From Blastocladiella britannica (lineage: Eukaryota; Blastocladiomycota; Blastocladiomycetes; Blastocladiales; Blastocladiaceae): a DNA stretch of 64,000 nt. The DNA lies in NCBI GenBank assembly GCA_025349905.2, contig MU624546.1:1-64000 (forward strand), read 5' to 3'. Below, one piece after another: positions 32,301 to 44,448 of the stretch (positions within the stretch are counted from its first letter, which is position 1; each line of letters starts with the position of its first letter). A program made the translations under genes and the position numbers. Under the pieces are notes generated by a model. The model had not been told where the DNA came from and ran no database searches. It saw only the letters and a program-made list of their open reading frames with translations.

Positions 32301-33397
32301 TTACACCAGCGCCTGGACAGCCCGGTTCATGTCCCCGCCAACGCGCCGGAGCACTGCCGTAGCGCGCTCTCGCGGGAACCCCATCGCCACCAGCATCTGC
32401 ACGCTCTCCTCGCTCACCTCCACAACCGCGGGGGCAGCCGGCAAGTCCCCTGGCCCACCTCCGATCGTCGTCCGTGCGTTCTGCGCCGCCACCGCTGCCA
32501 AAGAAGAAGATGTTGAAGCAGATCCTGCCGGCACACGCGGCATCTCAGGATTGCTCGGCCGCGGCGGCGGTAGGCCCGAATCAGACACTAGCGCAAATGC
32601 ACGCCGTGCGATCGACTCTATGGCCGCGGGGAATCGCCAAGCTTGCATGCCAAACAAATCAACCTGGTACACTGCTGCGGCAATGTACCCGCTCAGGGCC
32701 GGAATCAAGCTGGTCGGGCCAGCAAGGACGGGTAACTATATATTCAATTTTTTTTCGGTCAGATCAGAACCTTTTTGTCAACCAAAAAAATAAAAAACGG
32801 ACCAAGAGCGCAATCAGTTGGATAAACGATTTCTGAGACAGCACCACGCCAAACAACCGGAACTTGTCCGTTTCCGGAACCCGCGCCTGGTACAAGAACA
32901 AGTTCGCAAACAGGAATGCGTAAGGGCCAGACGCCAAAGTGTTGACGCCCCAACCTCGCAGCGCCACCAGGGTCGTCACATTCATGAGCGTTGCGATCGT
33001 GCACGTCACGGTCGCGAATACCTGTCCATCCATCCATGCATTCAGTACAGGCCTAATAACTTGATGAAAATAAGACGCACCGCATATTTACGAGTCCCCT
33101 GGAGCCGCTCCAGCAATCGAAAATGGTACAACAGGACGCCACCGAGCAGCAATTCTGCGCTAGTCTGGAACACGAGTGGCGAAATCACGAGGCGGTGGAG
33201 CTGGCGGACGTGTAAAGAGTTTGAGTATAATGACGATCAGCCAAATACGTATAAAAAGGGGACTGGATCCGCACCTGGTACTGTTCGGACAAGTGCGGCG
33301 CCCAGTGGATCGAAAACATGGGCTTGAGGTGCAGGAGGGACGCGCCAAGTGTGCACGACGTGACCGAGTATAGTGCGGCCTTGGAGAGAGGCGCCAT
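32301..33397 (-). CDS. UBAC2-like rhomboid pseudoprotease with UBA domain (ERAD)
   Basis: Four exons (33397-33275, 33200-33081, 33021-32803, 32735-32301) give 298 residues, slightly shorter than human UBAC2 (344). The start MAPLSKAALYSVTS matches the UBAC2 N terminus. The splice-joined LHRLVISPLVFQTSAELLLGGVLLYHFRLLERLQGTRKYA corresponds to the first rhomboid helices (W/H-R-L ... Y..R..ERR.GS.K). Further membrane segments follow in exon 3, and PTSLIPALSGYIAAAVYQ is the last rhomboid helix. The C terminus is a UBA domain: VSEESVQMLVAMGFPRERATAVLRR and ending MNRAVQALV. UBAC2 and the fungal Dsc2 are catalytically dead ER/Golgi rhomboids that bind ubiquitin in ER-associated degradation; I see no Ser-His rhomboid dyad. 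A Derlin gene lies about 8 kb downstream. Confidence 0.85.
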
Positions 33398-33746
33398 GTC
33401 TAAAAAATATTTTAAAAAAAAATTAAATGAGCCGTGCGTCCATGGCGCGAGTGCGGCAAGAGCGGGTCGTCGTACAATGGCCTGCGAAAGAAACAAGAGG
33501 ACCAGTGAGTTTTTATACCATTCATGTCCGTATTGTGCCACGTCGATCATATCAACGTAGTCACCAAAAAAAAAAAAAAAACGAGAAGTGGAGACCGTAC
33601 CAGAGACGGTATCGTGGGGAAACATGTACGCGCCGCTGAATTATGTAAATTTTATATGGCGCGCGACTCTTGAAGGAGAGAATGGTGGATTTCCCATCCA
33701 TGCTGTGTCGATCAATCTCGCAAAGAATCAAAAACGCTCAATTGAA
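33398..33746. other. 349-bp divergent intergenic region with poly-A tract
   Basis: Between the UBAC2-like gene (minus) and the FtsX-type permease (plus). It contains A-rich stretches (33401-33424) and an uninterrupted run of about 16 A at 33564-33580, and a TTTATATGG near 33651. An in-frame ATG at 33624 could extend the permease by 41 residues, but that stretch has no coding bias. No other feature seen. Confidence 0.4.
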
Positions 33747-36700
33747 ATGCAACAGCAGCAGAAAAAGAGCAGCGCGCACGAGCTCTCGGTCCGGACCACC
33801 GCCGGCATTGAGCGTACAGCCGAACTGGACACACCCTCCACCGCGGGCATTCATGGGATCAGCAGCATCCCATTGACGACTGGAATTGACGGATCAGCTG
33901 GCCCTTATGCCAAGCTTCTTGAGCCGGCCAGTCAGGGGCATGTCCCATCCCTCGCGCCGCTTCGCTTTCGTGCGACCTCTCGACCGCCACTGGCAGGAAC
34001 TGCGCGTTCGCAATCGCCAAAGGCACCTGGCTGGCTCGCTCATCTTCGCCTGGCCGCATCGCAAGCATGGCGAGAAGCCGTGCGCAACAAGGGCCAGTAC
34101 ACGCTTGGGTTTGGCGTCGTCTTTATATCGGTCGTTGTCACGGCCCTCCTCATGGCGGTGACCGCCTACACCAACGTGATCTTCCTTGGACTTGCCCAGT
34201 TCCTCGCCGGCGAGATTGACTTTACCATCAATGCGGCCGATATCGTGTCGACTGGCCGCTTGAATTACTCTCGGATCGCAGAGATTTTGCCATCGCCTCT
34301 TGACTCTGGGACGACTGACCCTTCCTATTTGCATGCACCTCGATTCCCCGACCTTGGTGCGGTCCTATTCGATCCCGCCACCTGCCGGGGATGGAATGCT
34401 ACACAACCGGCCGAACACACCTTCCCTTACACGGGCATGCCGCACAACTCAAGCGCCCCAGCTGACGTTCAATCGGAAATCACGGCGACGCGGTCCTTGT
34501 GCACTTCCACGAGCGGGTGCTTGGACGCCCTTTGCTCCTTGGCACCCTTCAAAACGCGCCTGCAGCTCATTGATTCTGCCCGAGAGAAGGCTGCTCAGAT
34601 TGGCTCGCTCTGGCCCTATTCCGACCCGATACCCAAGGGTAAGGTCGTCCTGCAGCAAGACATTGCCGACAATATGAAGATTAGTCCTGGAAGCTGGGTT
34701 ATCGTCCGAGTATCGTTGTGCGTATATTGCTTTTGTATTTGTCCTTTTCGCTGACTTTATGGCATGAAAAAAAAAGCACGGATATCGCAAATTACCAGCT
34801 GTCGCTTGCATCGCAGCGCTTCTATGAGCTGCGAGGCTACAATATTACTATTCCGTCCTATGCGAAAGCGTGGATGTCGATACCCATGCAGGTCCATGGA
34901 ATCGTTCCCGACGCAGCAGGAAAATTCTCGCAGACAACACAGTCGCTCTCTTTTGTCGAGTATGGTTCGATCCTTGGTTGGTACCGCTCCTTATTTTTTG
35001 CAATGTCAAGCCAAAACAGAAACTCACGCCAAAGTAAATACAAAAACAGATTTGGCTGCAACCCACCTACACCCGTGGTTTGGACGGACCCTCTCGGATG
35101 CATTTGCCAATGTGAACAACACGGTGTATCACCAAGTACCGCAAGTGCTATTTACCCGACAAACCCCTCGGTTTCTCTCGTACTCGGCCCCAGACTACGA
35201 TACCATTGCCAAGTCATTCTTGAAATGGGCAAGCGACATTCGCTATCGCATTGGATTCCTGACCACGAGCATCGACACGCCGGTATTGAGTATGCCTTCT
35301 TTTTTGTTATCTACTTTCCCTCTTTTTGAGCTTACACCAACGGATATCAGACAACCTCGACGACTTTGCGCAATTGACCCAATTCGTGGGACTGCTCATG
35401 TCCCTCATCATCATTGTTCTCAGCGGGCTGTCGGCCTTTTTGATTTACTGCTTGTTGATGGTGTCGGTAGAGTCCAAGACATTCGAGCTCGCCATCTTGC
35501 GCATGGTGGGAATGCAGCGCGAGACTGTATTGCTACTCATTTTGGTACTGCACAATGTCTTCTGTTAATTATGAAGGAGCTCATCCAAATTCATGTGCAG
35601 ATGCAAGCCCTCTCCTATTCGATCCCGGCGCTCGTTCTTGGCTGTGGTGTCTCGCAATTGGGTTTTGTACTTTCGAAAAAGTACCTTGAGACGTTTCTCA
35701 ACATTACCATTGCACCGATTTTGCCTGGATCTTCGTGGGCTGTCTCCGTGTCCATGGCGCTGGTCGTTCCAGTGATTTCGTCTATCTTGCCCATCAAACG
35801 CGCGCTGGGGATGAACTTGCACGACTCGCTGGACCGGTACCGCCCTGTGATCAAGGCCATGACTGTGACCATTGAGCGATCGATGGCAACGTTTGATCCA
35901 ATGCTCGGCGCGCTTGGCATGATTTTAACAGTAATTGGTGCGGTATATTTTGTTCATAACATTGATGGCACGAATCGTTCATTTTTATGAATACAGGATT
36001 TGGTATCTATTACTTTATGCCACTTGCCCTCTTGACCAACAACCTCGGGCTGCTTTTCAACATTTTCTTGGTTATCCTACTTGGTTTGATCTCTGGCTTG
36101 TGCGTCCTCATTTCTTTCCTTCATTGAAAATTCTTGATCCATTCACATAAACAAACAGGGTGTTTCTGGCAACCAACTTTCTCCAGCTGCTCGAGACCAT
36201 CTTTCGCTTCATCATCTTTGGGACTCTCTTCATGGAAAACCGATCCCTCCCAACACTGGTGGAGAGAAACTTGCTCTCGCATCGCTCCCGCAACAGAAAA
36301 ACGTCCATGCTCTATGCCCTGTCGCTCGCATTCGTCATCTTCCTCTCTGTCACTGGCAACATTGAGATCTCGTCCTTGATGTACAGCAACGCGAGCGGCA
36401 TGGCCGGATGCCACTTTGTCATCTTTTCAGACTATGTGGATTCTGGCAAATCGCCCATGGGCGTTCGCGCGATTACCCAGCTCGAGAGATACGCCCAAAA
36501 CAACCCGACCGTCATTGCAGGAACCGCAGCTACATCGTGGCCGCTGGGTTCCATTTCGCCAAGGTCACTTTCCGCGCAGATCTCCAACTTGGGGCGTCTG
36601 GATGTTCGCAACGCGCAAGTGTACGGGGTTTCACCGGGTTACCTCGAGCTGGCCGACAATCAGTACCTCTTGGTGGATGCATGGGACCCGAAAGCGCCAG

Positions 36701-37686
36701 CGTACAGCCCGTCTGAACAGCTCTACTCTGCCAAGGGCACCTTTTCCGCCGTTACCGGTACCTACTACCAGGACCAGTACTCGCTGTACATGTATGACCA
36801 ACCGTTTCTCGTGTCGTCACGAGCGTCGGGGGCGCAAGGGAGCGTCACGCGACTGTCTTGGCCGCTGTGGCCCATGTTCTTTGCCAAGGCCAGCCCAGGG
36901 TACACCATGAGCTCTTACCCGGGAAAATCGCAGGCGGTGCTCGTGTCATTGCCAACATTCCTCAACATGACCGGCGGCGCGTACTCGAGCGTCACCACCA
37001 TGCCCTACCGCGTGTTTTATGTGCGGTTACGGCCAAATGTCTCGACCTCCGAGTACAATCGGGTCAAGCGCGAGCTGCGATCGCTGCTCTCGTATGAGGA
37101 CATGCACGATATCAACCAGGAACAGCGCGGCGCCTTACAAGCCAGCTCGGCCCTGAATTTGATTTTCCAAGTCGTGACGGCGCTTGTCATGGGTACCTAT
37201 GCTCCCTTCTTTTTGCGAATCTTACCTTTTTACATATGCTCATGCGGTACCATCGTATCAGTCATTACCTTCTTTTCGCTCAACACCTCGTTCTATGTGA
37301 ATATCACGGAGCAATCCAAGGAAATTGGGATCCTGCGAGCGCTCGGTGTCCCGCGCTTTGCCATTCTCCGACTTTACTTTTATGAGGCGCTCATCCTGGT
37401 GCTCGCCTCGGTTGTCCTTGGGGTACGTCTCTTCATTTACTTATGGCCTGCACACGATCCTTAACCATTTGTCAAATCAATCCAGTGCGGCGTCGGCACG
37501 ATCATTGGCTGGACAATGGCGGCCCAGCGATCGGTGTTGACCGAGACGCCCATCTCCATGATCTTTCCAACCAACCAAGTCATTGTCATTGCAATTCTCA
37601 GCGTCGCGTCGGCCATCTTTTCAACCATCGGCCCCGTGTACCTTGTCGTATTTTCGCGACCACTTGTCCGCGTCCTGAAAGAGTAA
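33747..37686 (+). CDS. FtsX/MacB-type permease protein, multi-exon
   Basis: Nine exons (33747-34717, 34777-34976, 35050-35289, 35351-35544, 35601-35937, 35997-36099, 36159-37192, 37262-37422, 37486-37686) give 1,146 residues. There is a disordered N terminus, then TM1 (LGFGVVFISVVVTALLMAV) and a large extracytoplasmic domain. A first FtsX module follows: FVGLLMSLIIIVLSGLSAFLIY, VESKTFELAILRMVGMQRETV and more helices. A second half repeats the plan: NIEISS ... large loop ... a helix before VNITEQSKEIGILRALGVPRFAILRLYFYEALILVLASVV and a last TM pair. The E-x-x-I-L-R-x-x-G motif of each half is the FtsX coupling element. Bacterial relatives (MacB, LolC/E, FtsX) need an ABC ATPase; none is encoded here. 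Codon use is less GC-biased than in neighbours. Substrate unknown. Confidence 0.85.
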
Positions 37687-37719
37687 ATAATCATTTTTTT
37701 TTTCATTTATATGGATATT

Positions 37720-40700
37720 TCACCTGCCTCCAACCGCGCTTTTGGACAAGGCCGGAAGCTTGACTGCCTTTTCCCCTGGCCGTCGGCTGCTAGATGAGGA
37801 CCCTGATGAACTGGACGATGCATCACTGCCGGCAGCAATGCTCGGTCGCCTTGGTGTCCCCGCCGTCACAGCAGCTCCCGCTGCATTGGCAGCAGGGGAT
37901 GATCGGAGCGAGTTGCTGGAGGACGAAGGAGATGTCGTGCTTGCCACTGATGGACTCGTTGCTGATGCAGCAGCATAGTTGAGGGTCGAGTTGGATCCCG
38001 ATCTTGGCTTGGATGTAATTGGAGCATGTCCGTGGTCCCCAATCCCGCCACCCAGGGCCCCGCCACCACCAACGTCAGCGCTGCCAGTGTTGGCGGAGCG
38101 CAATCGGGGACGCCGGATGCCGGAAACCATGCTGGTCAAGGACTGGCCCCCAGTCGACCCCGCTGCTGCCGTGCCAGAAGACGCTCCCGGGTAAAGCGAT
38201 GCGTTTGCTCCTGTTTGTGCGGTATTAGCGGTAATAGGAGCGAGGGCCGCACTGCCAAACCCCATCAGCCCTCCTTTGCCTCCTGCCGCCGCTGCTGATG
38301 TGGATGCGGGGGATGAAGCGGACGACGAGGAAGCAGGTCCCGAGGATGATGACGACCCGGATACGGAAGTGCTGGACCCTCCCGCCGTCGATACTCGTGC
38401 GGTCCCACCTGCACCTTTACTGGGCTTGCACACGATAGAGTTCCGCTTGCGGTCCTTGGCGTCCGCAGCACTGGACGCGGCAGAGTTTCCGCCGGCAAAC
38501 AGCGCGCCACTGGACTGAATCGACTGGCGACGGCTGTCGCTGCTCGGGATGTCCGATTTGCGCCGACTGTCTTCCACGTCCTCCCGGATCGCCAGGTCCT
38601 CGTCCTGCTCGCGGTCGTGGTCCCACTCGGCCGCGTCCTCGCGCACGGGCGGATTGGCGAGCTCGCCGACCAGCTGCAAGCCGACCGATGCCAGAGAATC
38701 GACCGCGGTCGTCAGTTTCTTGACCAGCGTTTCCTCGGATGCGAGCGAGTGCGAGGACGCCGATGTGCCGCCGGTGGCCGTGGGGCCCGGGCACAGCTGA
38801 GCCGACAATGAGGGAGGTGCGAGCTGTGACAGCGTCGGGACCGAGTCGGAGAACGTGGACATGGCACCCTTGGGCATAAGCTGGGTCATGGACCCGGACC
38901 CGCGAATCCCAATCGACACAATCCCCAAAGTCGCGCTGCCGCCATTATACGACGCCGCCGCCGACGCCGCCGCTGCTGCTGCTGCCGTGGCTGCTGCAGA
39001 TGCCTGAGCCGAGGAGCTGATGGGTAATGGAGCTCCAAATGGGATGGCCGGTGCCATGATGGCCACCGCTGCTCGAGGTAACAGAAGCGCGAGTTTTCGG
39101 CGAATGCCCAGAACCGAGTCGGTTGCCAGCGACAAGAGCGCGTGCGCAAAGTACTGGCGAAAGAACCGGGCCGAATTGAGCGTGAGGGCCTCGGAGCACA
39201 CGTGAATGTACAGGAGCCGCGCGCGGTGGTCGGATGAAAATGCCAAGTCAGAGACCAGGGAGCGGCAGGCCGAGTCGCGCTGTTCCAAGTGCCGGAACCG
39301 GCGAGCTTGTAGGAGCAGCGTGTGTATGGCTAGCTCTGACAGCGGCACTCGCTTTGACTGCTTTCAATCATATGTGAGCTGATACCCAAGAAGAGGTCAG
39401 GTTTGATCGAAGGCGTACCTCTGAGATGATGCGCAAGAGCACTGGGACACATACGTCATAGACCTGGTCGGGATCAAAGTACTCGTGAAAGTGCTGCGAT
39501 TCCTGCAAGAACTGGAACGCGAGTTGCCATTTCGCTTTGGAAATGAGGTCCCGCAGCCTTCGAAACAAAATAAACAACAAGTCGTTCATGTCGGTTCCCT
39601 TTTGTTATTACACTCGGTTTGAAGTAAGTGTCGAGCCAGAAACCAAGAATGGGACTACGTTAACGCACACGCTTGAACGTCTCGTCTTGCATAAAGTGCT
39701 GCACCGAGTCGTTCATGTTGGCCAGCACCACTGCAAACACGGGTTCCTGCTCAGCGAAAAGTGCGAAAAACGTGGGACGCAGGAGCTGATAGCACGATCC
39801 ACGAAGCAGACCCATGATGACGGGCAGACATTCAGCCACTTTGAGCCGAATCTCTTCTATCGGACCAGAGACGAGTCGCTCCAAGACGCTAATCAGGCGT
39901 AGGTCGGGCCCGATCGCCTTCAATACTGCGGGGAAATTGTAAATGCAGTTCAAGCGGACTTCTGGCTCTTGCGAATTGGCCAAATCCAGGTAAAATGCCA
40001 AGAAGCGGGCCATATCTGTTTCGCACAGTGAATCTGGGCAGTGTATGGAGTTGAAGTTGAGTTTAGCCCTATTCATGGAAAGTAGGTGAAAACAAACCTT
40101 TGCAGTGCCAAAAGAACCGGCCAAACTCTTTTGAAAGAATGGGCAGCAACGACTCTTCGGCAAGCAGCGATGCCCATACAGGGGCGATGATTTTTCGCTT
40201 CACTTCGTCGGGAAGAAGTTTCAAGACATGGCCCATGCCATGAAGAGCGGATTGCTGCACTGCCAGCTCCTCGTCCGTGACCAGTTCCAAAAACTCGGGA
40301 ATCACACGATCGCACGCCACGCGAATGTCCAAGGCGCGCATAATCGGTGCCAGCTGCTGTCCCATGCATGAACGTACCTCCAGGTCCGTGTCCTGGCAGA
40401 GCGACAGTGCCTTTTCGAGAAAGAGCGTTTGGATCTCGCCGGATGTAAAGTGGGACGTGGCGGCACCCAGGACTTTGGCGCACCAGACGCGACATGGAGC
40501 CGGTTGAGTAAACCCGCCCTCTAAAATCGCAACTTTGACGATCTGGAGTCAACCACAAGGATATTGAGTACTTAACTTTGACGCATCAATGGAATTGTAC
40601 TATACCTCACAGAGGAGATCCATTGGGAGGCCTTTTGTCAGACAAGCGAGATATACATTGGACCACTGCTCCACAAGAACTGTGTACACATTGTGTGTAA

Positions 40701-41380
40701 ATCGCTGAGAATATGACCAATAAAATGAAGCCGTACACTCTTTATCGGATTTCGCGTGAGCCTGAGAGACTTCAAAAATGGCCATGATCAGTTGCGACTC
40801 TGCTGGAAGCTTTTCCAATGTCTCCAAGAGGAACTTGCAAAGTGTTTCGTGATAATCTTCGTTGGCCACCGACTGGGCCGCCGAGGCCTGTAATATTGTG
40901 TAAAATCATGAGCCATTCAAGCAAAAATGTCTGCTGCACAAGAACAAACGAACACACCAAAATGGCAGGAAACAGCTCGTCCAGCGCGCGATGTGGAAAT
41001 GATCCAACGAGACGGTTGAAATTGGCAATCACCGAAAACATTTGCACCGGCTGGCCCCGCCGGATAATGTGCAGTGCGCGGTCGAGCTCTCCAAGCGACT
41101 CGTCGATGCAGTACATGTCAATCTCCTCCTTGCGCTTGTACAGTTTGTTAGAGATTTTCAGCTCATGGATCCCGCGGCCATCGTCGGCCAGGAGATCGGT
41201 TGGCACGCCCAGCGCTGACTCCCATTCGTTAAAGCTAAATGATTCTGAGCCCTCCGTGGCCAGGGAAGCAGACGCAGTCCTGGATTTCCCGGATCCAGGG
41301 GTGGAGGATGCTGTTCCGGATGATTTTTCCCGCGAGCTGCCCTGTGTGCGTACACGCGCACTCGGGGGCGAGGATGCCAT
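37720..41380 (-). CDS. PPP4R4-like HEAT-repeat regulatory subunit of protein phosphatase 4
   Basis: Seven exons (41380-40958, 40887-40737, 40679-40606, 40542-40098, 40015-39669, 39598-39419, 39357-37720) give 1,085 residues. After a Ser-rich N terminus, HEAT-like repeats start with IDESLGELDRALHIIRRGQPVQMFSVIANF, matching human PPP4R4 (vertebrate form D.ERAVYLLSAGQ.VQ..SVIANL). Further matches: SLCQDTDLEVRSCMGQQL, RLNCIYNFPAVLKAIGPD, KWQLAFQFLQES and QRDSACRSLVSDL, and RFFRQYFAHALLSLATD..LGIRRKLALLLP. The C-terminal 400 residues are Ser/Ala/Gly-rich and disordered, as in the animal protein. PPP4R4 binds the catalytic subunit PP4C in the cytosol and regulates its targeting. Intron 5 (39668-39599) ends in CAAAAG. 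The gene diverges from the Derlin over 103 bp. Confidence 0.8.
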
Positions 41381-41483
41381 CTTGCAAAATGTAATATGGT
41401 AGTGCCAGATCTGGATTTGGTGCAGTGGTGTGGTTTTTCTTTTTCTGCGAAATTTGAAGGCGAAAACAAAACATCAAAAGCAA

Positions 41484-42445
41484 ATGGACCGATTCCTCAG
41501 CTCGTACCTGGACATTCCGCCACTGACTCGCACGTGGATGACGGTATCGGCGCTCATGTCGCTCATGGTCCAGTTTCGTGCCATTGCCCCGCTGCACATC
41601 ATTTTCGACAAGTACTACATTTACAAAAAGGGCGAGTACTGGCGCCTGTTCTCGTCCTTTGTCTACTTTGGCCGCTTCAATATCCATTTCTTATTCAGCA
41701 TGTTTGCCTTGTACGATTATTTTTACGTGCTGGGATACGCGTCGTCGGCCTCACTCAATATATATGTGGCGCACACACAGGCTCAGCTACTCGGGCCAAC
41801 TGGAACGCAACTCATTCCGGGCGCGGCGAGCAGACTACATGCTGTTTGTGGTAGGCACTGCGCTAGCGACTTTAGCGATCGCCCATGCCCTACCGGACTC
41901 GACGTCCATGTGGGGCATGCCGTTACTCGGCCCCGCAGTGGTCTCAACGCTCATGTACATCTGGGCGCGGCGAAACCCGTTCATGCGCATGTCAATCATG
42001 GGCCTGGTCGAGTTCCCGGCGCCCGTGATGCCGTTTGCGATGATGTTGATGGGCGCGCTCATGTCGTCAGGGATCCCCGTGTGGGACATTGTCGGTATCT
42101 TGCTCGGACACACGTACTGGTTTCTGGAGGACGTGTATCCACGTATGCCGAGCCGTAATGGTCTGCCGCGGGGCCGGGTGCTTGCCGCGCCACGCTTTTT
42201 GTGCGTTTGTCCTTATTTCTTTTTTGTCGGATTTTGCGATTGACGTACCTGCTCGTTGTAGGATGCGCTTGCTCGGCGATCCAATTCCAGAAGATCCACC
42301 AGTGGTGGTCGTGGTACCAGAGACGGCGGCAACCAATGCACCACCACCACCACCACCACCACCAACCGCTCCCGGCGACGCGGATGAGCCAGGACTCCGC
42401 CACCGTGACCCACCTCAGCGAGTGGTAGATCCTGCCCAGCAATGA
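41484..42445 (+). CDS. Derlin (DER1 family), ER-associated degradation
   Basis: Three exons (41484-41710, 41781-42200, 42262-42445) give 276 residues. Derlin signatures: PPLTRTWMTVSALMSL, the WR motif in GEYWRLFSSFVYFG, the splice-completed FLFSMFALLSYSGQLERNSFRARRADYM (family form F.MIFLYRYC.MLEEGSFRGRTADF), and the last rhomboid helix GHTYWFLEDVYP. The cytosolic tail has a run of eight prolines coded by CCA repeats (about 42341-42365) and no clear SHP box (F-x-G-x-G-x-x) for p97 binding, at least not in canonical form. Derlins are inactive rhomboids that form the retrotranslocation channel with the HRD1 ligase. Intron 1 begins GTACGA and needs removal of 70 nt to restore the frame. Confidence 0.92.
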
Positions 42446-42493
42446 AAAGAGCACACAAGAAAAAATATACATTTTATATTTCGAGCAATGGCC

Positions 42494-44206
42494 TTAGTTG
42501 GCGGCCACCGCAGGTACCGAGCCGTTAGGAGCGTGGTCGTCCGCACCGTCGCTCGCCAACGATCCTCGCCGGCTTCCAAACCCAGCGGCCTGCCACCCAG
42601 CGCCTACGAGTCCCGCGGCGCCCGTGACAGCCCCAATCCCCCACCCGATCCCTGAAGCGGCGACTTTCAGCGGCCCCGCGCGCACCACAGCCTCAATAGC
42701 CTTGCGCGCGACCCGCGGCGCCTCGCCCGCCCGCTCGGCCACATCGGCGACACGGCCGGTTGCCCGCATGCCCGAGTCCAGCATCCCTAACATCAGGTGC
42801 AGCATGGCCACCGTGAATTGCGGCAAGGCGGTGCCGCCGGCAGTCTCGTGCACCGTCAGTGGGATAGAAAGCAGAACTTGTAAGAGCCGGAGCGACAGCG
42901 AGAGTCGGCCGGTGAGGTCCAGGTACGACAGGTTCGTCAGCTGCGTGTGCAAGTCGAGGGCGTCAAAGAACTTGGGCCGGGCGGCCGACAGACAGTGCGT
43001 GCAGGTCAAGAGCGTGGCTCGCGTGGTCGAGAGCATGGCTTCCAGTGACTCGCGCGAGATTTGCGGGTGCTGGGCCTGGAGTAGATCTGTTTTTTTTAGA
43101 AGGTTAGAATCGAGACAGTTGTCAATGGATGAAGATCTTAAGTACCGGCAATCATGAGCAAGTTGTCAAAATGGCCCTCCATGAACTCGCACCACAGCTG
43201 CACGAGAGTCGTGTACAGCGTCTCGTCGCCGTTTCCTTGGACTTGCTCGCCAGCGAGATCGTATGCGGCGCGTGTGCCTGCCTGCTTGAGCGTGGTATAG
43301 GCCGACGAGATTTCTATTGTTATTGATGAATGAGTCTTTCAATGGCTTGAATGATGATATGCTCGACATACTCTGAAAGGCCTGCGTCGCCAGTGGGTTG
43401 CCTGGGTGCTTGTCGGGATGGACACTGCGCGATTTCTGATCCTCGCTCCTCAGTAAGTCAGAAGCTCCAACCAAGTATTGATCCAATAAAAGAAGACATA
43501 CCAGCAAATATGCGCGCCGAATCTCGTCAAACGATGCGGACCGCGACACACCCAGGACCGCGTAATACGACTGCGTGCGCAGGATCTCGGCAATCATGCG
43601 CTCGGCCTCGGTCCCTTGTGGCGCACGTGGGGTGGTCGCTGGTTCCGGAAGAGGGCTGTTCGGTCGTCCCACCGGAGACCCTGGCCGGCTTCTCGGAAGT
43701 GGTGTCGGAATGTCCATGAACGATGCATTCGACGTGCGCCGGCGATGACGCTGCGCATTGTACATGGGCGGCGACGCTGACCCAGCCGAAGACGACGACG
43801 CCGACGTGTAGTAGGCTGAGCGCGGCCGTTCCTGCGCGGCGGAAGCGTCGGGGCGGCGCGGCGTGGGTGTCCGTTGTTGGTGCTGCTGTTTATGGCGTGG
43901 GAAGTCCTTTGGTGGGACGGGCGGCGGTACCATGCCAGTAGTTGTTGGCGACGACGCCATGGGCGGTGCAGGAGTTGGAAGAGAAGCGGAGCCAAAGAAA
44001 GAGCTGGCCCAAGAGGTTGTAGAAGAAGTACTGGCGCTAGTGGCACGGCCAAAGAGAAAAGACGACGATCTAGATCCGGTGCTGCTGCTGCTGCCGTTGG
44101 CGGTGGTCGTAGGGAAGGCATTGGCGCGACGGAATTCGTCGGCCAGAGACGGGCACGAGGCGTACTGGCGCACGGACGGGCCGTGCATGCTGTCGAAGGT
44201 GGCCAT
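42494..44206 (-). CDS. J-domain protein with internal J domain
   Basis: Four exons (44206-43502, 43435-43372, 43313-43146, 43086-42494) give 509 residues. The N-terminal 210 residues are Ser/Pro/Thr-rich. The J domain (about 213-278) reads SYYAVLGVSRSASFDEIRRAYLL, then after the first splice KSRSVHPDKHPGN with the HPD motif intact, and KISSAYTTLKQAGTRAAYD for helices III-IV. The C-terminal half is helical with a Gly/Ala-rich patch (GIGWGIGAVTGAAGLVGAGW) that could insert in or dimerise on a membrane. J domains stimulate Hsp70 ATPase. The C-terminal region resembles the DNAJB12/14 or yeast Caj1/Djp1 plan only in layout, so no subfamily is assigned. It converges with the Derlin gene at 48 bp. 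Confidence 0.8.
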
Positions 44207-44448
44207 GATAATGAGGGGGAGGAAAGTTGTTGAGTTGTCGCGGAAAGAGCATGGCTGTCGATGGAAGGCAACGTGTAGTTATCGCCCGGTTCATTTTCAC
44301 GCCTCTTTGTATGTGCCATCATCTGCAAAGTAACATATCCAACCTTTCCCGGTATTTGCTATTGATTGCGCCACCAACAGGTACACGTGTATTGAATTTT
44401 ACTCTACCGAATTTTTTCTTCAGTTTGAGATTTATCAAATACCAAAAA

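Noticed and set aside
33564..33580. Long A-run suggestive of a retroposed poly-A tail
   Set aside because: There is no adjacent element or target-site duplication that I can see, and homopolymer A-runs are frequent in these AT-rich intergenic regions.
37193..37261. An additional transmembrane helix in the permease (unspliced reading of this segment)
   Set aside because: The segment is open in frame and hydrophobic, but it starts GTACCT, is T-rich and ends TATCAG. Its removal gives the standard FtsX continuity MVITFFSLN before the coupling motif, so it is called an intron.
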